A DNA stretch of 64,000 nucleotides from Sphingobacteriales bacterium. GTDB lineage: Bacteria > Bacteroidota > Bacteroidia > Sphingobacteriales > Sphingobacteriaceae. The stretch lies in contig JAQBOG010000033.1 in NCBI GenBank assembly GCA_028288165.1, positions 1-64,000 of the forward strand. The letters run 5' to 3'. A program made the position numbers and the translations under genes. Shown here in pieces: positions 33,189 to 41,785 of this stretch (position 1 is its first letter; the number at the start of each line of letters is the position of its first letter). The notes below the pieces were generated by a model. The model had not been told where the DNA came from. It saw nothing but the letters and a program-made list of their open reading frames with translations, and did no database searches.

Positions 33189-33228
33189 TAGTATTGAGAT
33201 AAGCGTAATGCGTATTGCGATGAGTGAA
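33189..33228. repeat. Family A repeat (degenerate)
   Basis: GTATTGAGATAAGCGTAATG and CGTATTGCGATGAGTGA are degenerate family A wording in the gap between rsmA and the dehydrogenase gene. A shorter trace (GATGTGAGAATAGCGATTAA) lies at about 34058-34078 upstream of rsmA. Confidence 0.5.
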
Positions 33229-33245
33229 ACTGTTGAAAAAAAAAA

Positions 33246-34025
33246 TTATTTAGCCTTATCTATTAAGTCGGTGAGATAAACAAAATCAGCCACGCTTAAT
33301 CTTTCAGCTCTAAGCTCAAGCATAGGCTCCGCTCCAAGTTTTTCTTTGTTTATAACACCTGATAATGCATTTCTCAAGGTTTTCCTACGCTGATTAAATC
33401 CTGCTTTTACAACTTGCCAAAACAGTTTTTCATCACAACCCAGGTGTTCAACTTCATTGCGTGTTAAGCGAATTACTGCAGAAAGCACTTTCGGTGGCGG
33501 GTTAAACACGCCAGCTTTTACAGTGAACAAATATTCAACTTTATAAAAAGCTTGTAAAAAAACACTCAAAATTCCGTACTCTTTACTGCCGGGCTTTTCA
33601 GCACAGCGTTCAGCTACTTCTTTTTGAAACATACCAACCACTTCGATTACCTGATCGCGGTTTTCTAAAATTTTAAATAAGATCTGTGAGGATATATTGT
33701 AAGGAAAATTACCTATGATGGCGATTTTATCTGCAAAGACATCCTTAAAATTAAGTTTTAAAAAGTCACCGTGTATGAGTTTATCACCTAATTGAGGATA
33801 TTTTTTTTGGAGGAATTGAAAGGATTCGATGTCCACATCAATCAAAAAGGTTTCGTATTCGGTCTTCCTTAATAGGTAATCTGATAAAATTCCCATTCCT
33901 GGGCCCACTTCCAAAACCTGTTTAAAGTTTTCACTTCCCTGCAAGCTGTTAACTATTTTTTCAGCAATATTCTTGTCGGTTAAGAAATGCTGTCCAAGGT
34001 GTTTTTTTGCTTTAACTAAACTCAT
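33246..34025 (-). CDS. rsmA: 16S rRNA dimethyladenosine transferase
   Basis: RsmA (KsgA) dimethylates A1518/A1519 in helix 45 of 16S rRNA. The sequence has QHFLTDKNIAEKIV near residue 12, the SAM loop EVGPGMGILSDYLL (about 40-53) and the catalytic motif GNFPYNISSQILF (about 102-114). NQRRKTLRNAL lies in the C-terminal domain. The 259-residue length is typical. It is divergent from pdxA across a 159-nt gap with no strong promoter match. Confidence 0.96.
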   Translation of the reverse strand: MSLVKAKKHLGQHFLTDKNIAEKIVNSLQGSENFKQVLEVGPGMGILSDYLLRKTEYETFLIDVDIESFQFLQKKYPQLGDKLIHGDFLKLNFKDVFADKIAIIGNFPYNISSQILFKILENRDQVIEVVGMFQKEVAERCAEKPGSKEYGILSVFLQAFYKVEYLFTVKAGVFNPPPKVLSAVIRLTRNEVEHLGCDEKLFWQVVKAGFNQRRKTLRNALSGVINKEKLGAEPMLELRAERLSVADFVYLTDLIDKAK

Positions 34026-34184
34026 TCACTGTGTTTTTCTACAAATAACGTAAAAATAGATGTGAGAATAGCGATTAAAGATTGCAGATTGAATAAAGAT
34101 GTGAAGATTAAAAATTAAAGTATTTATTTTGCAAACTGTTTCATTGGGGTTTTACATTCTTATTACCTCTTACCTGAATTAATC

Positions 34185-35240
34185 ATGAGCGATAAGTTAA
34201 AAGTTGGAATTTCGATAGGCGATGTAAATGGTATTGGCCTGGAGGTGATTATTAAAACATTAATAGATAATCGTATTCTTGATTATTGTACTCCTATTGT
34301 ATACGGGCATACCAAGGTGGCTTCGTTCCACAGAAAAACACTTGCCGCATCGGACTTTAACTTCCATGTGATAAATAATCCAGCGCAAGCAAATGCAAAG
34401 AAAGCCAATATGATTAACTGTTGGGAAGAGGATGTTAAAATCGAATTAGGTGTAGCAACTGCAACAGGAGGAAAGTATGCTTTTATATCTCTTGAGAAAG
34501 CGATGATTGATTTACTTGCCGGAGACATAGACGCCTTGGTAACTGCCCCGATCAATAAGCATAACATCCAAAGCGACGAATTCCAGTTCGCCGGCCACAC
34601 CGAATATATTCAGGCAAAAACAGAATCGGCAGATTCATTGATGTTTTTAGTAAGTGAAGATATCCGCGTAGGTGTTGTTACAGGCCACATTCCGATAAAA
34701 GAAGTTTCAGAAAAAATAACTAAAGAAAAAATCCTTTCGAAGCTTGCGATGATGAATGACAGCTTGAAAAAAGATTTCTGGATACAGAAACCAAAAATTG
34801 CTGTTTTAGGATTGAACCCTCATGCGGGCGATAATGGAATTATTGGTACTGAAGAACTAGAAACGATTATCCCAGCTCTTGAAGAAGCCAATTCTCAAGG
34901 GATATTTGCTTTTGGCCCATATGCGGCGGATGGTTTCTTTGCTAATAAATCTTATTTAAAATTTGATGCTGTATTGGCCATGTATCATGACCAAGGCTTA
35001 ATTCCGTTTAAACAAATTGCTTTCCATAACGGAGTTAACTTTACCGCTGGTCTACCGGTTGTACGCACATCTCCTGATCACGGAACTGGTTACGACATAG
35101 CCGGTAAAAATCTTGCATCCGAAACCTCTTTCCGGGAAGCTATTTTCTCTGCCATTAACATTGTAGAACGCAGGAGAGAATCCGCTGAACTAAGAGCAAA
35201 TCCGCTAAAAACAACTAAACTGAGCAGGGATCGGGATTAA
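34185..35240 (+). CDS. pdxA: 4-hydroxythreonine-4-phosphate dehydrogenase
   Basis: PdxA oxidises 4-phosphohydroxy-L-threonine in the DXP-independent vitamin B6 pathway. Metal and substrate motifs are present: FAGHTEYI (about 136-143), VTGHIPIKEV, GLNPHAGDNG and YHDQGLIPFK. PDHGTGYDIAG lies near 301-311. The 351-residue length fits the family. It heads a plus-strand run that leads into the DUF177-rpmF-plsX-fabH cluster, but a 193-nt repeat-containing gap and a new -7 box separate it from DUF177. Confidence 0.96.
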   Translation: MSDKLKVGISIGDVNGIGLEVIIKTLIDNRILDYCTPIVYGHTKVASFHRKTLAASDFNFHVINNPAQANAKKANMINCWEEDVKIELGVATATGGKYAFISLEKAMIDLLAGDIDALVTAPINKHNIQSDEFQFAGHTEYIQAKTESADSLMFLVSEDIRVGVVTGHIPIKEVSEKITKEKILSKLAMMNDSLKKDFWIQKPKIAVLGLNPHAGDNGIIGTEELETIIPALEEANSQGIFAFGPYAADGFFANKSYLKFDAVLAMYHDQGLIPFKQIAFHNGVNFTAGLPVVRTSPDHGTGYDIAGKNLASETSFREAIFSAINIVERRRESAELRANPLKTTKLSRDRD

Positions 35241-35246
35241 ACTTCA

Positions 35247-35361
35247 GTCCGAAAGCTGAATAGCATTTTCCCGGTCACGATATCGCACGTTTGCTCTCAT
35301 GACTCGATCTGTCGCTTAATGAACTTTCGGTCTTACCGTCTTTTCCGACTTCCGGTCTCCC
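35247..35361. repeat. Probable dispersed repeat with CCGnCTT tandem (single copy here)
   Basis: The stretch after pdxA holds ACTTTCGGTCTTACCGTCTT and TTCCGACTTCCGGTCTCC, degenerate tandem CCG-CTT units, preceded by a GC-rich part with no coding capacity. Its composition differs from neighbouring gaps. Only one copy is in the window, so calling it a repeat rests on the internal tandem structure. Confidence 0.4.
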
Positions 35362-35433
35362 TCAAAAGCATTTTCAAAAAACTATTATTAACTGAATATA
35401 TTTTCCTAAATTTGCAGGCTTAATTGCCGTGCT

Positions 35434-35970
35434 TTGAAACCATTACAGCAGTATATTATTCCATATTCAGGCCTTAAAATAGGTAAGCATAACTTCGAAT
35501 TTGAAGTTAATGAGACTTTTTTTAACGAGTTTGAGTATTCACTGGTAAAAAATGGAGAGGTAAAAGTTGATCTGGAGTTAGATAAACAAGAGACCATGCT
35601 GATATTATCATTCCATATAAAGGGTGATATTAAAATTGGTTGTGATGTTTGCTTATCAGACTTTCCTTATAAAATGGATGTGCTTGAGCGTCAGATAGTA
35701 AAGTTTACTGGCGATGTGAATTTAGAAGATGATACTGATGAGATCATTCTTCTACCAAAAACTGAACATGAGATTGATGTATCATCATTAATTTATGAAT
35801 ATATAACAGTTGCAGTGCCTTATATAAGCCGCTGTGATGATGAAGGAAACACCGAATGGTGTGACAAAGATATGATTCGGAAGATCAGTGAGCTCTCCGG
35901 TTCTAATAATGAAGATAATATAACAGATGCTGACCCGAGATGGGATGCATTAAAGAATTTAAAAAAGTAA
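35434..35970 (+). CDS. yceD: DUF177 (YceD-like) protein
   Basis: DUF177/YceD proteins occur next to rpmF across bacteria and are implicated in 23S rRNA or ribosome biogenesis. The 178-residue acidic protein has the family core with paired cysteines (KIGCDVCLSDF) and the later ISRCDDEGNTEWCDKD. There is no ATG at the 5' end. The frame is closed by TAA at 35407 and the only usable start is TTG at 35434, 20 nt after a -7 box TAAATTTG (35407-35414). It is followed by rpmF after 22 nt. Confidence 0.88.
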   Translation: MKPLQQYIIPYSGLKIGKHNFEFEVNETFFNEFEYSLVKNGEVKVDLELDKQETMLILSFHIKGDIKIGCDVCLSDFPYKMDVLERQIVKFTGDVNLEDDTDEIILLPKTEHEIDVSSLIYEYITVAVPYISRCDDEGNTEWCDKDMIRKISELSGSNNEDNITDADPRWDALKNLKK

Positions 35971-35992
35971 TTAATTAATACAAGAAGTAAAG

Positions 35993-36184
35993 ATGGCACA
36001 TCCAAAACGAAAAATATCGAAGTCGAGAAGAGATAAGAGAAGAACCCACTATAAAGCTGTGGCTCCTAGCTTAACTACCTGCCAAACTACAGGTGCAATT
36101 CATTTACCTCACCGTGCATACAATGTTGATGGCAACTTGTATTACAACGGCAAACTGGTTATTGAGAACACTTCTATAGCATAG
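35993..36184 (+). CDS. rpmF: 50S ribosomal protein L32
   Basis: The 63-residue basic protein starts [20 protein letters not shown], the diagnostic L32 N-terminus, and continues [13 protein letters not shown]. It has only one cysteine, so it is the zinc-free form. It lies in the conserved order yceD-rpmF-plsX-fabH, 14 nt before plsX. Confidence 0.97.
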   Translation: MAHPKRKISKSRRDKRRTHYKAVAPSLTTCQTTGAIHLPHRAYNVDGNLYYNGKLVIENTSIA

Positions 36185-36198
36185 CCTAATTTTCAGAC

Positions 36199-37137
36199 AT
36201 GAAAATTGGCCTAGATATAATGGGCGGAGATTATGCTCCTAAAGCAACCGTTTTAGGAGCAATTGCAGCCTCCAAAGGTTTATCTCCAGATCAGAAAATT
36301 GTACTCTTCGGAGACAAAGATCAAGCCTTATCCATTTTATCAGAAAATCAGGTTGATCCTGATATTTTTGATTTTGTTCATACCACTGAAGTAATCGGTA
36401 TGGGCGAGCATGCCACAAAAGCTATCGTATTAAAGCCAAATTCAAGCATAAGTTTAGGTTTTCAGTATTTAAAGGAAGGGAAGATCGATTCGTTCGCTTC
36501 TGCCGGTAATACTGGTGCAATGCTCGTGGGCTCTATGTTTAGTGTAAAAACTATTCCTGGCGTTATACGTCCCGCAATTGCCACAAATATCCCTAAATTA
36601 AAAAGTGGATTCGGCATTATGCTTGATGTAGGTGCGAATGCAGATTGTAAACCTGACACCCTTTTACAGTTCGGTATTTTAGGAAGTTTGTACGCAGAGC
36701 ATGTGTACAATATTGCAAATCCTAAAGTTGCATTAATAAATATTGGTGAAGAAGAAGAGAAAGGTAACATGGTTACTCAAGCAACTTTCCCACTGATGAA
36801 AGAAACCAAGCTTTTTAATTTCGTAGGAAATGTGGAAGGTCGTGATCTTTTTAATGACAAAGCTGATGTAATTGTTTGTGACGGTTTTACAGGAAATGTA
36901 ATGCTGAAACTTGCCGAAACATTTTATATCCTGACCTTGAAAAAAGGTTTCAAAGACGAATTTTTTGATCGATTCAATTATGAGCAATATGGCGGAAGCC
37001 CTATTCTTGGCGTGAATGCGCCGGTATTAATCGGTCACGGCATTTCGACACCTGAAGCAATAAAAAACATGGTACTTCTTTCAAAAACAATGATAGAAGC
37101 AAAATTGGTTGACAAAATTAAAGCGGCATTTAAATAA
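36199..37137 (+). CDS. plsX: Phosphate acyltransferase PlsX
   Basis: PlsX makes acyl-phosphate from acyl-ACP for phospholipid synthesis. The start [14 protein letters not shown], the [12 protein letters not shown] loop (about 99-110) and [11 protein letters not shown] near 228-238 are family signatures. The 312-residue length is normal. It is co-directional with rpmF and fabH; the stop is 19 nt before the fabH start, so this is a tight lipid operon. Confidence 0.97.
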   Translation: MKIGLDIMGGDYAPKATVLGAIAASKGLSPDQKIVLFGDKDQALSILSENQVDPDIFDFVHTTEVIGMGEHATKAIVLKPNSSISLGFQYLKEGKIDSFASAGNTGAMLVGSMFSVKTIPGVIRPAIATNIPKLKSGFGIMLDVGANADCKPDTLLQFGILGSLYAEHVYNIANPKVALINIGEEEEKGNMVTQATFPLMKETKLFNFVGNVEGRDLFNDKADVIVCDGFTGNVMLKLAETFYILTLKKGFKDEFFDRFNYEQYGGSPILGVNAPVLIGHGISTPEAIKNMVLLSKTMIEAKLVDKIKAAFK

Positions 37138-37156
37138 AAAAACTAACACCACCTGT

Positions 37157-38146
37157 ATGCATAAAATTCATGCTGCAATCACTGCAGTAGACGCTTACGT
37201 ACCTGATTATATTTTAACAAACCATGAACTTGAAGGCATGGTTGACACAAATGACGAGTGGATTACCACGCGTACAGGTATAAAAGAACGTAGAATTTTA
37301 AAAGGGGAAGGTTTAGGTACATCCTACATGGCTGTTCATGCAGTGAACGGCTTGTTAAAAAAACGAGGTATTGATGCGTCTGAAATTGATTTAATCGTTT
37401 TTTGTACATCAACACCCGATTATATATTTCCCGCTTCTGCAAATGTTCTTGCAGATAAAATCGGGGCGGTAAATGCCTGGGGTTTTGATTTGCAGGCAGC
37501 ATGTTCAGGCTTTGTTTTTGGCTTAACTACTGGCGCTCAATTTATTGAATCTGGTAAACACAAAAAAGTATTAGTGGTAGGAGGCGATAAAATGTCATCC
37601 ATCATTAATTATAAAGACCGAACAACCTGTATCATTTTCGGTGATGGATGCGGTGCCGTTTTATTAGAACCAAATTATGAGGGATATGGAGTAGTCGATT
37701 CCATCTTAAAATCAGATGGTTCTGGCGCACCTTTCTTACACCTTAAAGCTGGTGGATCTGTAAAACCTGCTTCCCACGAAAGTGTAGATGCAGCAGAACA
37801 TGCAGTTCATCAAGAAGGCAAAGCGGTATTTAAGTTTGCAGTGACTAATATGGCCGACGTATCCGCGGAGATCATGGAAAAAAATAATCTTACTCCAGAA
37901 GATATTGCCTGGCTAGTACCACACCAAGCCAATAAACGTATTATTGATGCTACTGCCAACCGGATGGGTGTTGGCTCGGATAAAGTGATGGTAAATATTG
38001 AACGTTATGGCAATACCACTAATGGCACTATCCCGCTTTGTTTATGGGAATGGGAAAGTAAACTTAAAAAAGGCGACAACATCATTCTTGCTGCTTTTGG
38101 AGGTGGATTTACCTGGGGTTCAGTTTTCTTAAAATGGGCTTACTAA
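37157..38146 (+). CDS. fabH: 3-oxoacyl-ACP synthase III
   Basis: FabH starts fatty acid synthesis by condensing acetyl-CoA (or branched acyl-CoA) with malonyl-ACP. The catalytic triad is Cys116 in QAACSGF, His256 in VPHQAN and Asn in RYGNTTNG near 286. I start at 37157 ([10 protein letters not shown]), not at the in-frame ATG inside plsX at 37109. Length is 329 residues. Use of branched primers from the E1 oxo-acid dehydrogenase product would suit this phylum but is inference. Confidence 0.97.
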   Translation: MHKIHAAITAVDAYVPDYILTNHELEGMVDTNDEWITTRTGIKERRILKGEGLGTSYMAVHAVNGLLKKRGIDASEIDLIVFCTSTPDYIFPASANVLADKIGAVNAWGFDLQAACSGFVFGLTTGAQFIESGKHKKVLVVGGDKMSSIINYKDRTTCIIFGDGCGAVLLEPNYEGYGVVDSILKSDGSGAPFLHLKAGGSVKPASHESVDAAEHAVHQEGKAVFKFAVTNMADVSAEIMEKNNLTPEDIAWLVPHQANKRIIDATANRMGVGSDKVMVNIERYGNTTNGTIPLCLWEWESKLKKGDNIILAAFGGGFTWGSVFLKWAY

Positions 38147-38212
38147 AAATATAGAATACTTATTGATTTTTAATACTTTAGATTAACAAACACACATACT
38201 AAACGAAAACAC

Positions 38213-38686
38213 ATGGATATTAAACAAATTCAGGAACTCATCAAGTTTGTTTCCAAATCTGGAGTAAACGAAGTTTCAATTGAACAGAAAGAGTTTAAAA
38301 TTACCATAAAAACCAACCAGGCTCCAACATTTGTACAAGCAACTGTACCGGGTGTTTCAGCACCGGCTTTACAACCAGCCGCAGCAGTTCAGCCACAAGT
38401 TGAACCAGCAGCACCAGCTGCACCTGCAGTCGCAGACACATCAAACCTAATCACCATTAAGTCTCCAATGATTGGTACGTTTTACCGGTCAGCATCTCCG
38501 GATAAACCTTTATTCGTGAATGTTGGTGATGAGATAAAGGCAGGTGATGTGTTATGTATTATTGAAGCGATGAAACTATTTAACGAAATAGAATCAGAAG
38601 TTTCGGGTAAAATTGTGAAGGTTTTGGTTGATAATTCAAGCCCTGTAGAATATGATCAACCATTGTTTTTGGTTGATCCAGCGTGA
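38213..38686 (+). CDS. accB: Biotin carboxyl carrier protein of acetyl-CoA carboxylase
   Basis: AccB carries biotin between the carboxylase and transferase. The 157-residue protein has an N-terminal dimerisation part (about 1-35), an Ala/Pro-rich linker (about 38-75) and the biotinyl domain with [10 protein letters not shown], in which Lys121 is biotinylated. A strong terminator follows its stop. Confidence 0.97.
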   Translation: MDIKQIQELIKFVSKSGVNEVSIEQKEFKITIKTNQAPTFVQATVPGVSAPALQPAAAVQPQVEPAAPAAPAVADTSNLITIKSPMIGTFYRSASPDKPLFVNVGDEIKAGDVLCIIEAMKLFNEIESEVSGKIVKVLVDNSSPVEYDQPLFLVDPA

Positions 38687-38700
38687 TAAAAAAAATTGAG

Positions 38701-38743
38701 TGTGCAAATAAGCGATGACTGCATTCGTTTATTTGCACATTTT
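38701..38743 (+). terminator. Terminator after accB
   Basis: TGTGCAAATAA (38701-38711) and TTATTTGCACA (38729-38739) form a perfect 11-bp stem followed by TTTTC. It separates accB from accC, so accC needs its own promoter or readthrough. The rest of the gap (38744-38913) holds an imperfect inverted repeat GCTACTA/TAGTAGC (38776-38782, 38812-38818) and no clear promoter. Confidence 0.75.
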
Positions 38744-38913
38744 CATATAAGTTATTTTGCTTTAAAAATTGTAGGGCTACTATAGATCCGATAATCCATC
38801 TATAATCGTTCTAGTAGCACCAGAAGGTTAAAATTTATACGGATACTGGTTTAACAAAATTGAATTCAGTAATTACTGAAGCTCACGATATCCGCACATT
38901 TGAAATAGAAAAT

Positions 38914-40254
38914 ATGTTCAAAAAAATACTTATTGCTAACCGCGGTGAAATTGCCTTAAGGATAATTCGCACCTGCAAAGAAATGGGTGTTAAAACCGTT
39001 GCGGTTTACTCTACCGCAGATCGCGATAGTTTGCATGTTCGTTTTGCTGATGAAGCAGTTTGCATCGGCCCTCCCGCAAGTAAAGATTCTTACCTAAATA
39101 TTCCTAATATTATATCTGCAGCAGAAGTTACTAACGCAGATGCTATTCATCCTGGCTACGGCTTTTTATCTGAAAATGCAAAGTTCTCTGCAATCTGCAG
39201 AGACTACAATATAAAATTTATCGGTGCAACCCCTGAACAAATAAATGGAATGGGCGATAAAGCTTCGGCTAAAGAAACCATGAAATTAGCGGGTGTACCA
39301 ACTATTCCCGGTTCTGAAGGTTTATTAACTAGCGTAAAAGAAGGAATTGAGATCGCCAAACAAATTGGTTATCCGGTTATCCTCAAAGCAACTGCTGGCG
39401 GTGGTGGTCGAGGTATGCGGATTGTTTGGAAAGACGAAGAATTTGAAAACGCATGGGACTCTGCTCGTCAGGAATCAGGTGCAGCATTTGGTAATGATGG
39501 CCTGTATCTTGAAAAATATGTGGAAGATCCACGTCATATAGAAATTCAGGTAATTGGTGATCAGTATGGTACAGTTTGCCATTTATCGGAACGTGATTGT
39601 TCCATTCAACGTCGTCATCAAAAATTAATTGAAGAGGCTCCATCTCCATTCATGACGCCAGAATTGCGTGAAAGAATGGGAATTGCAGCAATTAAAGGAG
39701 CGCAAGCTGTAAATTACGAAGGTGCTGGAACCGTTGAGTTCTTGGTAGACAAACATCGTAATTTTTACTTCATGGAAATGAATACTCGTATCCAGGTAGA
39801 GCATCCGGTTACGGAAGAAGTGATAAATTTTGATTTAATTAAAGAACAAATTAAAGTTGCCTCAGGAATACCCATTTCAGGCAAAAGCTACGAACCTGCA
39901 ATGCATGCTATTGAATGCCGTATAAATGCCGAAGATCCATTTAATAACTTCAGGCCTTCACCAGGAAAAATTACGCAGTTCCATTCTCCGGGTGGGCATG
40001 GTGTGAGAGTAGATACACACGTATATACAGGCTATACTATTCCACCAAATTATGATTCGATGATTGCTAAGTTAATTTGTGTGGCTCAAACCCGAGAAGA
40101 AGCAATTTGCACAATGGAAAGGGCCTTAAGTGAATTTGTAATAGAGGGTGTAAAAACTACGATACCATTCCATCTAAGATTGATGAAAGATGCTAATTTT
40201 AGGGCTGGTAATTTTACTACCAAGTTTATGGAAACATTTGATTTAAAAGAATAG
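38914..40254 (+). CDS. accC: Biotin carboxylase subunit of acetyl-CoA carboxylase
   Basis: AccC carboxylates biotin on AccB using ATP and bicarbonate. From the ATG at 38914 the protein starts [18 protein letters not shown], the standard N-terminus. The ATP-grasp loop [12 protein letters not shown] is near residue 159-170 and [14 protein letters not shown] near 288-301. The length of 446 residues is typical. An in-frame ATG 54 nt upstream is rejected on homology grounds. Separation from accB by a terminator and a 227-nt gap is unusual for this pair. Confidence 0.97.
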   Translation: MFKKILIANRGEIALRIIRTCKEMGVKTVAVYSTADRDSLHVRFADEAVCIGPPASKDSYLNIPNIISAAEVTNADAIHPGYGFLSENAKFSAICRDYNIKFIGATPEQINGMGDKASAKETMKLAGVPTIPGSEGLLTSVKEGIEIAKQIGYPVILKATAGGGGRGMRIVWKDEEFENAWDSARQESGAAFGNDGLYLEKYVEDPRHIEIQVIGDQYGTVCHLSERDCSIQRRHQKLIEEAPSPFMTPELRERMGIAAIKGAQAVNYEGAGTVEFLVDKHRNFYFMEMNTRIQVEHPVTEEVINFDLIKEQIKVASGIPISGKSYEPAMHAIECRINAEDPFNNFRPSPGKITQFHSPGGHGVRVDTHVYTGYTIPPNYDSMIAKLICVAQTREEAICTMERALSEFVIEGVKTTIPFHLRLMKDANFRAGNFTTKFMETFDLKE

Positions 40255-40283
40255 GCATCCAAAACTTAAAAATAACCGTAAAT

Positions 40284-40313
40284 ACCATCTCAAATCAAAA
40301 AGATGGTTTTTTT
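40284..40313 (+). terminator. Terminator between accC and tatC
   Basis: ACCATCT (40284-40290) and AGATGGT (40301-40307) form a 7-bp stem followed by a six-T run and GTTTT. It ends only about 14 nt before the tatC ATG, leaving no room for a separate promoter after it. Confidence 0.75.
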
Positions 40314-40326
40314 GTTTTAAATTATT

Positions 40327-41211
40327 ATGAGCAATACAGAATCTACAGACATTGTGAAGTCTGTAAAAGAAAGAGGAAAATCTTTGGAAGCAGAAATGTC
40401 TTTTTTTGACCATCTGGATGTTTTAAGGAAACACTTGATACGCTCATCACTTGCCATTGTTGTTTTAACAAGTGTGGCATTTGCTTATTATGATTTCATT
40501 TTCGATACCATTATTATGGGACCGAAAAAGTACACTTTCTGGACTTATAGAATGATGTGCATCATAGGTGATAAATTCAATCTTGGCCCTGACTTTTGCG
40601 TTAGCAAAGATATTCCCTTTAACATCATCAACACCGAGATGGCTGGGCAGTTCACCCTTCAAATGAATTCTTCGCTTTTGATAGGCGTGGTTCTGGGAGC
40701 TCCGTATTTGCTATTTGAACTTTGGCTTTTCATAAAACCTGCCTTGCATGAAACTGAGCGCAAATCAGCAACTGGATTTACAGGTTATGCAGTATTATTG
40801 TTTATGCTAGGAATATTGTTTGGATATTATATCATTACTCCCCTATCCATAAATTTTTTAGCGAATTACACAGTAAGTTCAATCATACAAAACCAAATTA
40901 CTATTGACTCTTATCTATCATCGGTAGCAACATTAACTCTTGGGTCCGGCTTTGTGTTTGAACTACCGATTTTGATTTTTATACTTTCGAAATTCGGAAT
41001 TATAACGCCTAAAATTATGCGTAATTCACGAAGATACGCTACCGTTATTATCTTAATCATTGCAGCTGTTGTTACCCCAACACCAGATATATTGACCATG
41101 TTAACGGTGAGTTTCCCACTATTCCTTTTATACGAATTAAGTATTGTAGTATCAGCACGTGTTGAGCGTGGCAAAAAGAAAGCGGAGCTCGAATTTTACG
41201 CTAAACCGTAA
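40327..41211 (+). CDS. tatC: Twin-arginine translocase subunit TatC
   Basis: TatC is the receptor for twin-arginine signal peptides in the inner membrane. The N-terminal MSFFDHLDVLRKHLIRS motif (Glu/Asp-His-Leu-Leu/Arg) and the following first membrane segment are typical. About six membrane segments and the conserved FELPI and ATPTPD-like VVTPTPDILT segments follow. The first periplasmic loop is longer than in E. coli, as usual for Bacteroidota. Length is 294 residues. tatA is not in the window. Transcription must cross a terminator 14 nt upstream. Confidence 0.95.
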   Translation: MSNTESTDIVKSVKERGKSLEAEMSFFDHLDVLRKHLIRSSLAIVVLTSVAFAYYDFIFDTIIMGPKKYTFWTYRMMCIIGDKFNLGPDFCVSKDIPFNIINTEMAGQFTLQMNSSLLIGVVLGAPYLLFELWLFIKPALHETERKSATGFTGYAVLLFMLGILFGYYIITPLSINFLANYTVSSIIQNQITIDSYLSSVATLTLGSGFVFELPILIFILSKFGIITPKIMRNSRRYATVIILIIAAVVTPTPDILTMLTVSFPLFLLYELSIVVSARVERGKKKAELEFYAKP

Positions 41212-41231
41212 TTCAAAATATAAATACATTA

Positions 41232-41267
41232 AATGACGAAGCCATATTTCTGCTTCGTCATTTTTTA
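41232..41267 (+). terminator. Terminator after tatC
   Basis: AATGACGAAGC (41232-41242) and GCTTCGTCATT (41252-41262) form a perfect 11-bp stem followed by TTTTAT. Confidence 0.85.
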
Positions 41268-41319
41268 TATCTTCTTAATGCCATGAGCTTAAAAAGGTGT
41301 CCTATTATTAATAAAATCA

Positions 41320-41327
41320 TAAATTTG
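41320..41327 (+). promoter_or_regulatory. Candidate -7 element of rpiB
   Basis: TAAATTTG is a perfect -7 match that ends 4 nt before the rpiB ATG. There is no TTTG at the -33 distance. If used, transcription would start at or next to the ATG. Confidence 0.4.
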
Positions 41328-41331
41328 CAGA

Positions 41332-41766
41332 ATGAATAAGGATTTGACAATTGCCATTGGTGCTGACCATGCTGGTTTTGAATTTAAACAGCAGCTATTA
41401 GATTTTTTAAAAGATACTCAAGTGAAAGATTTCGGAACATACAGTTCTGAATCAGCAGATTACCCGGATTTTGCGCATGCAGTAGCTACATCCGTTGAAA
41501 GTGGAGAAAGCTCTTTTGGCATTTTAATTTGTGGGAGTGCCAACGGTGTTGCAATTACTGCAAATAAACATCAAAGTATCCGTGCGGCGATATGCTGGAA
41601 AGAAGAGTTAGCAGAAACTGCTCGTACACATAATAATGCAAATATCGTATGTATTCCTGCCCGCCACATTTCTATCGAACTTGCTAAAACAATTATTACC
41701 AAGTTTCTTGAATCAGAATTTGAAGGTGGCAGACATGCAACTCGTGTCAACAAAATATCCTGCTAA
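41332..41766 (+). CDS. rpiB: Ribose-5-phosphate isomerase B
   Basis: RpiB interconverts ribose-5-phosphate and ribulose-5-phosphate. The IAIGADHAGFEFK start, the catalytic-Cys segment LICGSANGVAI (Cys near 66) and the ARTHNNANIVCIPAR region are family signatures. The 144-residue length is normal. The start is fixed by the short family N-terminus. It precedes the M28 peptidase gene by 19 nt. Confidence 0.96.
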   Translation: MNKDLTIAIGADHAGFEFKQQLLDFLKDTQVKDFGTYSSESADYPDFAHAVATSVESGESSFGILICGSANGVAITANKHQSIRAAICWKEELAETARTHNNANIVCIPARHISIELAKTIITKFLESEFEGGRHATRVNKISC

Positions 41767-41785
41767 AATCTTCTACCGTCTCTCT

